34,432 nt of DNA from an uncultured Acidimicrobiales bacterium. Lineage in GTDB: Bacteria; Actinomycetota; Acidimicrobiia; Acidimicrobiales; SHLQ01. The position numbers and the translations under genes were made by a program. The stretch lies in the NCBI GenBank assembly GCA_937934655.1, contig CALGZB010000279.1, positions 1 to 34,432 of the forward strand. The letters are read 5' to 3'. Of this stretch, positions 16,104-23,544 are shown one piece after another; positions within the stretch are counted from its first letter, which is position 1; each line of letters begins with the position of its first letter. The notes under the pieces were generated by a model. That model did no database searches. It was not told where the DNA came from and was given only the letters and a program-made list of their open reading frames with translations.

Positions 16104-17287
16104 GTCCGGTCCCTGCTACGAGCGGCTTTGGTGAAGCAACCAACCTGATTCGCGGCGGTCTCGATCGTTCGAAGTTCGATGAAACCGCCGAAGCTATCTA
16201 TGCGACGTCGGGGTATGTGTACTCGTCGGCCGCTGAGGCCGAGGCCGCATTTGCCGGCGAACACGATCGCTACATCTACTCGCGCTACGGAAACCCGACG
16301 GTTACTACCTTCGAGGAACGACTGCGATTATTAGAGGGCGCCGAGGCATGCCGGGCGACGGCAAGTGGCATGTCGGCGGTCTTCGCCTCGCTGATCTCAC
16401 TCGTAAGTGCTGGCGATCGAGTAGTCGCTTCACGAGCACTCTTTGGGTCGTGCCATGTGATCCTCACCGAGATTCTTCCCCGTATGGGTGTCGACACCGA
16501 GCTGGTCGATGGCACGTCCCTCGACGCTTGGGAGAAGGCACTGGACGGGGGAGCCAAGGCAGTGTTTCTGGAGTCACCATCGAATCCCGGTCTTGAGGTC
16601 ATCGACCTTGCGGCGGTCTGTGAACTCGCCCACAGCGCTGGTGCGTTGGTGATCGTCGACAATGTGTTTGCTAGCCCGGTGTTGCAGAAGCCGCTCGAGT
16701 TTGGCGCCGACGTAGTGGTCTACTCGGCCACCAAACACATCGACGGGCAGGGCCGCACGCTTGGAGGGGCGGTATTGGGAACCCAGCAGTACATCGACGA
16801 CACCCTCGTTCCTTTCCTGCGCCACACCGGCCCGAGCTTGAGTCCGTTCAATGCTTGGGTGTTGGCCAAAGGGCTCGAGACGATTCGCCTCCGGGTTGAA
16901 GAGTCGAGCCGGTCGGCGTTGGACCTGGCGATCCGCCTCGATCAAGACCCACGGGTCCAGGCGGTGCGCTATCCAACACTTGAGTCGCACCCACAATCCG
17001 AACTGGCTCTCAAACAAATGAGTGCTGGCGGTACGATCCTCACGATCGATGTTGGATCGAAGGAAGCCGCCTTCGCGTTTCTTGACGGTCTGCAACTGTT
17101 CGACATCTCGAACAACGTTGGTGACTCGAAGAGTTTGGTCACTCACCCGGCCACCACCACGCATCGCCGCCTATCCCCAGAAGCTCGCGATGCCGTGGGA
17201 ATCGTTGCGGGAATGGTGCGGCTATCGGTAGGGCTGGAATCGATTGAGGATCTCTACGCCGACCTTGATCGGGCCCTCGACGCCTAA
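16088..17287 (+). CDS. metZ: O-succinylhomoserine sulfhydrylase MetZ
   Basis: The protein (399 residues from GTG 16088) is a Cys/Met-metabolism PLP enzyme with features of MetZ. It shows YIYSRYGNPTVTTFEERL, the ATASGMSAVFASL turn, VIVDNVFASPVLQKPLEFGA, and the lysine-bearing VYSATKHIDGQGR, where the DGQGR tail is characteristic of O-succinylhomoserine sulfhydrylases. K216 would bind PLP. The reaction joins sulfide to O-succinylhomoserine (or the O-acetyl ester) to give homocysteine for methionine synthesis, in the cytoplasm. GTG is preferred because GGAAGGA lies 9 nt upstream; an ATG at 16070 is in frame. The gene overlaps rhodanese upstream and tail-overlaps the EamA gene downstream. Confidence 0.95.
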   Translation: MEPELSPVPATSGFGEATNLIRGGLDRSKFDETAEAIYATSGYVYSSAAEAEAAFAGEHDRYIYSRYGNPTVTTFEERLRLLEGAEACRATASGMSAVFASLISLVSAGDRVVASRALFGSCHVILTEILPRMGVDTELVDGTSLDAWEKALDGGAKAVFLESPSNPGLEVIDLAAVCELAHSAGALVIVDNVFASPVLQKPLEFGADVVVYSATKHIDGQGRTLGGAVLGTQQYIDDTLVPFLRHTGPSLSPFNAWVLAKGLETIRLRVEESSRSALDLAIRLDQDPRVQAVRYPTLESHPQSELALKQMSAGGTILTIDVGSKEAAFAFLDGLQLFDISNNVGDSKSLVTHPATTTHRRLSPEARDAVGIVAGMVRLSVGLESIEDLYADLDRALDA

Positions 17288-18261
17288 GGCGTTTCGCTCA
17301 CCTCAGGCATAGCCGCTGGTACGACCGGTTTGCCGCGAGAAATGATGCGTGCACCGATAAGCACCACGATGGTGCCGGCAATCTCGAGAAGTCCGACCGA
17401 TTCGTTGCGCACCAAAATGCCCAGGACGATCGCGGCAATCGGAACGAGGTAGCCGATCATCGACGACCGGGTTGCGCCGACGCTACCGACGAGGTTGGCG
17501 AACATGGTGCGAGCGATTCCGGTGCCAAAGATGCCGAGGATCGTAAGGGCAATCAGCGGTCCGACAATGTCGCTGGCCGGAATGGCACCGGTGTACGCGT
17601 CGGATTGCAAGAGTCCCCACATGCCGTAGGGGAGGAGGGTCACCGTGCTGATCACCAAACCCCAGAACACCACGGTGATTCCGCCGAACGCCTGTTGGAG
17701 TGGCGGGATGAAGTTGTTGGAGGTGGCGTAGCCAAGGACGGCGAGCGTCACGAGGAACACACCCATTGGTTGCGCATCGGCACCTGTGAGATTTGGGAGC
17801 GCAAGCATGAAGGCTCCGAGGAGACCGATGCCCAAACCCACTACTTGCTTGCGGGCTGGAAGGGTTCGGGTCATGGCGATTGCGATGATGAGGACCATCA
17901 CCGGCGAGGTGGAGTTCATCATTCCGGCTACCGATGATTCCACGCGTTGCTGCGCAAACGGAAACAAGAGCGAAGGGACCGCGTTACCGCCGAGGGCTAC
18001 AACGAAGAGCGGTCCCCATGACGACCGGGGGATGGGCTTTCGCGCGGCAGGGGATATGCCTAACACCGCTGCACCGAGGGCCATCCGAAGCAGTGCGATG
18101 AATCCGGGGTGGAACGCATCGAGCGAGAACGAGATCCACAGAAAGGACGAACCCCAGATAAGTGAGGTGACGAGAAGCAGGGTCCAGTCGTGTCGGCTGA
18201 AGTCACCCGAGTTCGTGCCAGCCGACGTAAGTCGCGATGCGGAACGGGGTGGGCTGGTCAC
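17284..18261 (-). CDS. EamA/DMT-superfamily transporter
   Basis: The 325-residue protein has ten predicted membrane segments in two EamA repeats. The first begins at SLIWGSSFLWI near residue 35, the second near LVTLAVLGYATSNNFIPP. Proline and glycine spacing is typical of drug/metabolite exporters such as RhtA and the cysteine/O-acetylserine exporter EamA. The GTG start overlaps the stop of the DUF4202 gene (GTGA), making it the third gene of the sulfite/nitrite reductase operon. Export of a sulfur metabolite is a reasonable guess from this context, not something shown by the sequence. Its 3' end overlaps that of the convergent metZ by 4 nt. Confidence 0.92.
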   Translation of the reverse strand: MTSPPRSASRLTSAGTNSGDFSRHDWTLLLVTSLIWGSSFLWISFSLDAFHPGFIALLRMALGAAVLGISPAARKPIPRSSWGPLFVVALGGNAVPSLLFPFAQQRVESSVAGMMNSTSPVMVLIIAIAMTRTLPARKQVVGLGIGLLGAFMLALPNLTGADAQPMGVFLVTLAVLGYATSNNFIPPLQQAFGGITVVFWGLVISTVTLLPYGMWGLLQSDAYTGAIPASDIVGPLIALTILGIFGTGIARTMFANLVGSVGATRSSMIGYLVPIAAIVLGILVRNESVGLLEIAGTIVVLIGARIISRGKPVVPAAMPEVSETP

Positions 18262-18839
18262 TGCTGGAGGGTAGCTGCTGCCTCTTTGAGAACGTTTACT
18301 GCATCGTCGGACATCTCAATCGAGCCGGACAGCTCGATGGCTTCGGGGCTCATCTTCTTGAGGGTCTTCGCGACCGCGCCAACGGCTTTCTCATGACTCA
18401 GACGCTCGAGAAGCGGTTCGTATTGGGTCTCGAGAAACACGAGACAAGCAGCGTCTTCGAGCACTTGCGTCTCAGCGTCGGTGCCAAGGTCACGACGCAA
18501 CAGGAGTGTTGTAGTCCGTTCGGCCGTGAGGTCGTGATAACCGGCCGCTCGGACGATCTGCGCTGCTGCCTCTGCTTGGTGTTTCTTGTTTTCGAGCCGC
18601 CACTTGAGGTACCCGGCGCGGCCTTCGGGATAGTCAGCGCGCTGAAGCTCCCATCGGCGTAAATGATGGGCACGGGTTGCGATACGCAGTGCGTCACCGG
18701 CGTCTGGCGCGAGAATCGTGGTCCAGTACGTGGCCCGTATTCCTTGGACCTGGGCCAACGGACCGTCGGCGTGTTGGTTTGGGTCCTCGCCGTTGGCAGC
18801 GTCGATTGCGTCGAAGGCTGCCGCTAACTGATCGGTCAT
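18258..18839 (-). CDS. DUF4202 family protein
   Basis: The 193-residue protein matches DUF4202: FDAIDAANGEDPN at the N-terminus, then the conserved LRIATRAHHLRRWELQR with its His-His-x-x-Arg-Trp core, YPEGRAGYLKWR, and a C-terminal LEDAACLVFLETQY. It is predicted to be an all-helical cytoplasmic protein. The conserved histidines and acidic residues would suit a metal site, but no activity is established. The ATG at 18839 overlaps the reductase stop (ATGA), so the protein is made with the sulfite/nitrite reductase and may support that enzyme or handle its product. The GTGA overlap with the exporter gene links all three. Confidence 0.88.
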   Translation of the reverse strand: MTDQLAAAFDAIDAANGEDPNQHADGPLAQVQGIRATYWTTILAPDAGDALRIATRAHHLRRWELQRADYPEGRAGYLKWRLENKKHQAEAAAQIVRAAGYHDLTAERTTTLLLRRDLGTDAETQVLEDAACLVFLETQYEPLLERLSHEKAVGAVAKTLKKMSPEAIELSGSIEMSDDAVNVLKEAAATLQQ

Positions 18840-20665
18840 GTAGCGCACTCTGATACGCCGATTTCGGCGGTGAAGGGTCCGGTTTCGTCGAAGTCGATAA
18901 AGAAGTCGGGGTTTTCTTCGGGAGTTGGGAATTCGTCGAGGTCTTTGAGGCCTTTCGCGATCTCGCGTGCGCCGCCGACTCGGTCCATCCAGGAGCGGAA
19001 GGCCTCACCGGCTTCACGTTCTTCGACAAAGCGACGCATAACCCGCACCGTAGCCTCAGCTGCCGTTTTTGCTGGAAGGCGTAGCGCTTTGTCGCCGAAG
19101 TGAATCTTCTCTTGGCCGACGTAGCCGCCGAGCAGCATTTGGTAGCCAGGGGCGGATTGTCCATGGGCTCGCCGTTCGGCGCCAAAGAATCCAATGTCGG
19201 CAATGTGATGCTGGCCGCAGCTATTCATGCAGCCGGAGATGTTGACGCGGACGCCGCCGATCTCGGCAAGTCCCTCGGCTTCGAGTGCTTCACCGATGGC
19301 TTTCGCCAATCCGCGTGACTGGGTGACGGCGAGACCGCAGGTGTCGGCACCGGGGCACGACACGACGTCGCGAATGAGTTCGGCGCCTGGTTGCGCCATG
19401 CCGAGTTCACCCAGCCGTTCGAAGAGTGCAGGAAGCTGGCTTTCATCGAGGTCGCGGAGGACGAAGTTTTGACGGTTGGAAACACGGACGTCGACATCGA
19501 AGTCGCGAATGATCGAGGCGATGCCACGGAACTGGGCGGCGGTGATGTCGCCGAGCTCGCACCATGCATACGCCGAGACGGTGCCTTTGGCAGAGCCGCG
19601 CACCACATTGGCTGACTCCCATTTGTCGTACTCGGACCGGGCCCGAAGTTTGACCGAAACGCCCTGTCCGACGAGCGTTGGTTCGACGCCGGTCGCGGTA
19701 CCAGCAGGTGCGTCGCCCTTCTCAGCGACGATGTCGGGAATGCCGCCAGGCCAGGTGGCCGAGGCAGGGAGGAGCTTGCGGGTCTTCAGGACACGGCGTT
19801 GGGTTTCTTCCCACCCGAGTTCGTCGACAACCCACTTCATGCGAGCGCGGAGTTTGTTTTCGCGTCCACCGGTTTGTTCGAATACCCGAAGGATTGATTC
19901 GAGGGTGGGCATGAGGTCTTCTTTGCTGGTGAAGTCCTCGAGGAGGAGCGCGGCGTGAGGATTGGCTCCCAATCCTCCTGCCACGTACACCCGGAACCCA
20001 GCTTCGATTGTTCCGTCGTCGCGCTTGCGGGCGCTTGCAACAACGCCGGCGTCGTTAAACAGTGCCTGACCGCAGTCGGTCTCGCAGCCCGAGAAGTTGA
20101 TCTTGAATTTTCGGGGGAGACGCTGGCCAAGCGGGTTGCGAAGGAAGTGTTCGTTGGCTGCCTCTGCCCACGCGCTGATGTCGAGAATCTCAAAGGGGCA
20201 GGCGCCAGCGAGGTGGCAGCCCTGCACGTTGCGGATGGTGTCGCCGCAGGCTTCACGGCTCGTGAGTCCGACGGAGCCGAAGTGTTCGAGCACCTCAGGA
20301 ATCTGCGGCAGTTGCACGTAGTGCATCTGGATGTTCTGGCGAGTGGTGATGTGGCCCCAGCCTCGGGAGTACTTCTCCGAAACGAAGGCGAGCATGTCGA
20401 GTTGGTCGGCGGTGACAGCGCCGAAGGGCATGCGTACCCGCACCATTTGGTTTTGGGCGCCTTGGCGTTGCCCGTAGATGCCGTTGGTGAGTCGGAATAC
20501 CCGGAAGACGTCTTCGTCGAGGTCGCCAGCCAGGTACTGGTCGAGCATCGTCCGGAATTTGGCGATGTCGGCTTTGATCGCGGGATCGGTAACGAGCGGC
20601 GACCGATTGGTTGCGTCCGACGGGCCGGTGAGATCCAGGTTTGGAGTGTTCTCGATTATCGACAT
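18836..20665 (-). CDS. Nitrite/sulfite reductase (siroheme and [4Fe-4S]), with cysteine sets in both halves
   Basis: The 609-residue protein is an assimilatory siroheme reductase with two pseudo-symmetric halves. The standard active site is complete. R109 (TTRQNIQ), R145 (DTIRNV) and K186/K188 (LPRKFK) match the anion-binding residues of E. coli sulfite reductase, and C437-X5-C443 and C479-X3-C483 are the cluster and siroheme cysteines. Unusually, the N-terminal half has its own quartet, C150-X5-C156 and C194-X3-C198, at the matching positions. The enzyme would reduce sulfite to sulfide (or nitrite to ammonia) using ferredoxin; the downstream coupling with DUF4202 and the nearby rhodanese-metZ favour sulfite. 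Start ATG 20665 has AGGGAG 12 nt upstream. Confidence 0.95.
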   Translation of the reverse strand: MSIIENTPNLDLTGPSDATNRSPLVTDPAIKADIAKFRTMLDQYLAGDLDEDVFRVFRLTNGIYGQRQGAQNQMVRVRMPFGAVTADQLDMLAFVSEKYSRGWGHITTRQNIQMHYVQLPQIPEVLEHFGSVGLTSREACGDTIRNVQGCHLAGACPFEILDISAWAEAANEHFLRNPLGQRLPRKFKINFSGCETDCGQALFNDAGVVASARKRDDGTIEAGFRVYVAGGLGANPHAALLLEDFTSKEDLMPTLESILRVFEQTGGRENKLRARMKWVVDELGWEETQRRVLKTRKLLPASATWPGGIPDIVAEKGDAPAGTATGVEPTLVGQGVSVKLRARSEYDKWESANVVRGSAKGTVSAYAWCELGDITAAQFRGIASIIRDFDVDVRVSNRQNFVLRDLDESQLPALFERLGELGMAQPGAELIRDVVSCPGADTCGLAVTQSRGLAKAIGEALEAEGLAEIGGVRVNISGCMNSCGQHHIADIGFFGAERRAHGQSAPGYQMLLGGYVGQEKIHFGDKALRLPAKTAAEATVRVMRRFVEEREAGEAFRSWMDRVGGAREIAKGLKDLDEFPTPEENPDFFIDFDETGPFTAEIGVSECAT

Positions 20666-20798
20666 TTTCGCTTAATCTCCCTAAATCCGATCATCTTTGT
20701 CGGAATTAAGATTTCAGCGTAGAGAACGACGAACTCTAAATGCAACCCAGTAGGTCGGGTTTAGGGACAAATGCGTCACATTGTCTGGTTGGGGCTTG

Positions 20799-20850
20799 GT
20801 TAGAGGGTCTGTTTAGAGAGTCTGTTTAGAGGGCCTGATTAGGGGGACTG
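20799..20850. repeat. 13-bp tandem repeat, four copies
   Basis: Four adjacent 13-mers (GTTAGAGGGTCTG, TTTAGAGAGTCTG, TTTAGAGGGCCTG, ATTAGGGGGACTG) lie between the decarboxylase stop and the reductase start. A fifth, weaker copy begins at 20851 and runs through the decarboxylase stop codon. A further TTTAGGGAC lies at about 20760. The array begins 134 nt upstream of the sulfite/nitrite reductase start, so it could be a cluster of regulator sites, or simply slippage-derived repeat. Confidence 0.75.
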
Positions 20851-20851
20851 G

Positions 20852-22276
20852 TTACGGAGTTTGGTGGACCGCTTCTTGCATGAGCTTCCAGAGCTGCTCG
20901 AGGTGGTGGCGTTCTGTTACTTCGACTCCAACGGAAACCCGAACCATCCAGCCATCCGGCAAGGTGGAGCTCGAGAGAAACGCTGCTCCTGAAGCGTTGA
21001 TTGCTTGAGCCCACGCCTGGGTGAAGGTATCGAGCTCGGGGCCTTCGGTCATACCGTCGGGGTAGTAGCGCACACATACGGTTTGCAGGTCGACCGGAGC
21101 GCACACCTTCCAACCGTCGGCGTTTTGTACTTGGTCCTCAAACCATTTGGCGTTGGCGAGGTCGCGCCGTAGACGTGCCTGAATTGCTTCGACGCCGTCG
21201 AGGCGAAGTTGAAACAAGAGCTTGAGCGAACGAAAGCGTCGGCCTAGTGGAATGCCCCAATCGCGATACTGCGTTGCTTCGTCGCCGCTGGGGGATTGCA
21301 GGTAGCTCGGGTTGGTGGCCATGATCCGCTGCAACAGGTCGACGTCACGTACATACAGAAGCGAGCAGTCGAGGATTGTGCCCATCCACTTGTGAGGGTT
21401 CCAGGAGATCGAATCGGCGCCCTCCACCCCATCCCAAAGGTGACGGCACTCGGGCAAGAGCATTGCAGTTCCGGCCATTGCGGCATCGACATGCACAAAT
21501 ACGTCGTGCTTTGAAGCCACCTCGACGATGTCGGCCACCGGGTCCATTGCCGTGGTGCCGGTTGTACCAACCGCGGCCACGACACACGCCGGGACCTTGC
21601 CGGCGGCAACGTCTTGCGCCATGAGTTCGGCGAGTTTGTCCGGATTCATGGCGAAGGACACTGGGTCGACGTCGACCATCTGAATATTGTCCCAACCGAA
21701 CCCGGCCAAAAGCGCAGCCTTTGCCACCGACGAGTGAGCCTGGGGGCTGGTGTAAACCACCAGTGGTTCGGCGACGCCTTGAAGGCCCCCTGAATTTTGC
21801 GACAACCCGGTAGCCCGTTCGCGAGCGACGAGCATCGCAACCAAACAACCGGTCGACGCCGTGTCGTGGATACTGCCACTCCACGTGTCGGAGAGCCCGG
21901 TGAGCTGTCGCATCCAGTCACACATCACTTCTTCGACCTCGGTAAGTGCGGGACTGCTTTCCCACGAGATACCGAGCGATGCGATACCCGATGAGGCGAT
22001 GTCGCCGAGGACCGATGACAGCGTGGCGTTGGAGGGAAACCAACCGAAGTGCATTGGGTTCTGTACCTGCGTAACCCCGGGAACCACTGAGCTGTCTAGT
22101 TCGGCGAGAAGGGCCTCAAACGACGAGGTACTCGACGGCGGGTCTGCCTCGAACCGTGCCCGAATGTCGCCGGGCTGAACCTGTGCGAGGACCGGCTTCT
22201 CGTGCACCGAGGCGCGCGAGTCGGCGATCCAATCGATCAGTTGATGTCCAGCTTCTCGAAATTCCTCTGGGGTCAT
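20852..22276 (-). CDS. PLP-dependent (aromatic-L-amino-acid type) decarboxylase
   Basis: The 474-residue protein is a group II PLP decarboxylase. It has the VQNPMHFGWFPSN substrate segment (71-83), the SPQAHSSVAKAA motif with H181, which stacks on PLP, DVFVHVDAAMAG with D264, and the PLP lysine K296 in SWNPHKWMGTILDCS. The family removes the alpha-carboxyl group from aromatic amino acids, glutamate or related acids to give amines or aldehydes; specificity cannot be read here. I chose the ATG at 22276, where ATGA overlaps the MFS stop and homology begins; upstream residues in frame are not protein-like for the family. It is the last gene of the Liv/MFS operon, so its product or substrate is probably moved by these carriers. 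Confidence 0.93.
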   Translation of the reverse strand: MTPEEFREAGHQLIDWIADSRASVHEKPVLAQVQPGDIRARFEADPPSSTSSFEALLAELDSSVVPGVTQVQNPMHFGWFPSNATLSSVLGDIASSGIASLGISWESSPALTEVEEVMCDWMRQLTGLSDTWSGSIHDTASTGCLVAMLVARERATGLSQNSGGLQGVAEPLVVYTSPQAHSSVAKAALLAGFGWDNIQMVDVDPVSFAMNPDKLAELMAQDVAAGKVPACVVAAVGTTGTTAMDPVADIVEVASKHDVFVHVDAAMAGTAMLLPECRHLWDGVEGADSISWNPHKWMGTILDCSLLYVRDVDLLQRIMATNPSYLQSPSGDEATQYRDWGIPLGRRFRSLKLLFQLRLDGVEAIQARLRRDLANAKWFEDQVQNADGWKVCAPVDLQTVCVRYYPDGMTEGPELDTFTQAWAQAINASGAAFLSSSTLPDGWMVRVSVGVEVTERHHLEQLWKLMQEAVHQTP

Positions 22277-23544
22277 GCCCCAACGGAAGCAGACTCGGGA
22301 TTGAGAGACCGCATCCGGTCGGCGCCGAACCACGAGCCAGCGAGAAACAGGGCCAGAAGAAACGCGTAGAAGAACACCACGGCTCGAGTGCTGGTGGCGC
22401 TGGCGATGAAGCCGCCGATTAACGCCCCGAGCGGAATCCCGGCAAGCAGAAACACCATCCACACCGACATCACACGGCCCCGGAACTCGTCGGTAACGGC
22501 CAATTGCATCGATGTCGAGAGACTGACGTTGTGCCACATGTGTGCGATGCCCATGACGAAGAAGCCAACGAGGCCTACGACGAACTGGCCCGTGGCGGCG
22601 ATGGTTACCAGCCCGACGATGTAGAGCACCTGGGCGATTGCCTCCATGTTGGCCAGTTGAACCCGGCTACCTGGCCCTGCCATTACGACACTGGCGACAA
22701 TCGAGCCGATACCCAAAGCGAACCCCAACGCACCAAGCCCACCGCCACCGGTGTCGAGCACATCGCGAGCCACACTGGCCGCCAAGGCAAACACAAGCGC
22801 CGCGGCCAGGAATCCCAACGTGAAACCGTTGCGGATAGCGAGCCGAAGTCCTGGTCGGTGTCGGATAAACGCAAGCCCCTCCCGGTACTCCGATAGAAGC
22901 GACGTCGCTCGTGGTTCGGTCGATACCACCTGGGTAGTTTCAACCCCCCACACAACGACCATGCCGATCGAGAACGCCGCCGCCGCAAACGCGAAACCGA
23001 GCCCCGGACCAGACACGGCGAGGGCTATACCGCCGATGAGAGGGCCGAGCGCTCGGGAGCCGGTGAAGCTCATCGACAGAGTGCGAACCGAACTCATGAG
23101 GTCGGCGGGAGGAACAAGCACCGCCGGCATGGCTTGGATCGGTGCGAAGAGAAAGCCGATCACTCCGCCAAAGGCCAACTGAATGAAGATGATTCGCCAC
23201 GGGGTCAGAAGGTCGGCGGTAAAGAGACCGAGGTAGAGCAAGCTGGCCATTGTGACGATGGCGTAGGCCACCATCAGCATTTTGTGACGGTCGAGTCGGT
23301 CGGTGAGCGCCCCGGCGACGGGCGTGAAGAAGATCGATGGTGCCAACGATGCAAAACCTGCGGCACCCACCCAGGCCGGAGAACCGGTGAGCTCATTCAT
23401 GAGAAATGGCGTTGCGAGGCCCTGAATAAACTGCCCGCAGTTTGCGATGGTCGCGCCAATGATGAACCGCCTGAACTGCGGATGTCGCAGCGATTCAAGC
23501 GGACGTTCGCTTGCCGCTGCGGACGCAGTGGAGCGGGGCGTCAC
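22273..23544 (-). CDS. MFS transporter (MFS_3/EntS-like exporter)
   Basis: The 423-residue protein has about twelve membrane segments with the opening LESLRHPQFRRFIIGATIANCGQ-type N-terminus (residues 16 onward) and the GALTDRLDRHKMLM motif A that mark the MFS_3 group. This group includes enterobactin exporter EntS and many macrolide-type efflux pumps. It starts with GTG overlapping the stop of the LivHMG fusion (GTGA) and ends overlapping the decarboxylase start (ATGA). An exporter next to a decarboxylase could remove the amine product, possibly in exchange for substrate entering through the ABC importer; that is inference. Confidence 0.92.
   Translation of the reverse strand: MTPRSTASAAASERPLESLRHPQFRRFIIGATIANCGQFIQGLATPFLMNELTGSPAWVGAAGFASLAPSIFFTPVAGALTDRLDRHKMLMVAYAIVTMASLLYLGLFTADLLTPWRIIFIQLAFGGVIGFLFAPIQAMPAVLVPPADLMSSVRTLSMSFTGSRALGPLIGGIALAVSGPGLGFAFAAAAFSIGMVVVWGVETTQVVSTEPRATSLLSEYREGLAFIRHRPGLRLAIRNGFTLGFLAAALVFALAASVARDVLDTGGGGLGALGFALGIGSIVASVVMAGPGSRVQLANMEAIAQVLYIVGLVTIAATGQFVVGLVGFFVMGIAHMWHNVSLSTSMQLAVTDEFRGRVMSVWMVFLLAGIPLGALIGGFIASATSTRAVVFFYAFLLALFLAGSWFGADRMRSLNPESASVGA

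Noticed and set aside
20799-20850. CRISPR array
   Set aside because: The repeats are 13 bp, directly adjacent with no spacers, and no cas genes are present.
22277-22537. N-terminal extension of the decarboxylase (87 extra residues)
   Set aside because: The extension is Arg/Ser-rich, unlike the family, and would lie inside the MFS gene; ATGA overlap at 22276 gives a natural start.
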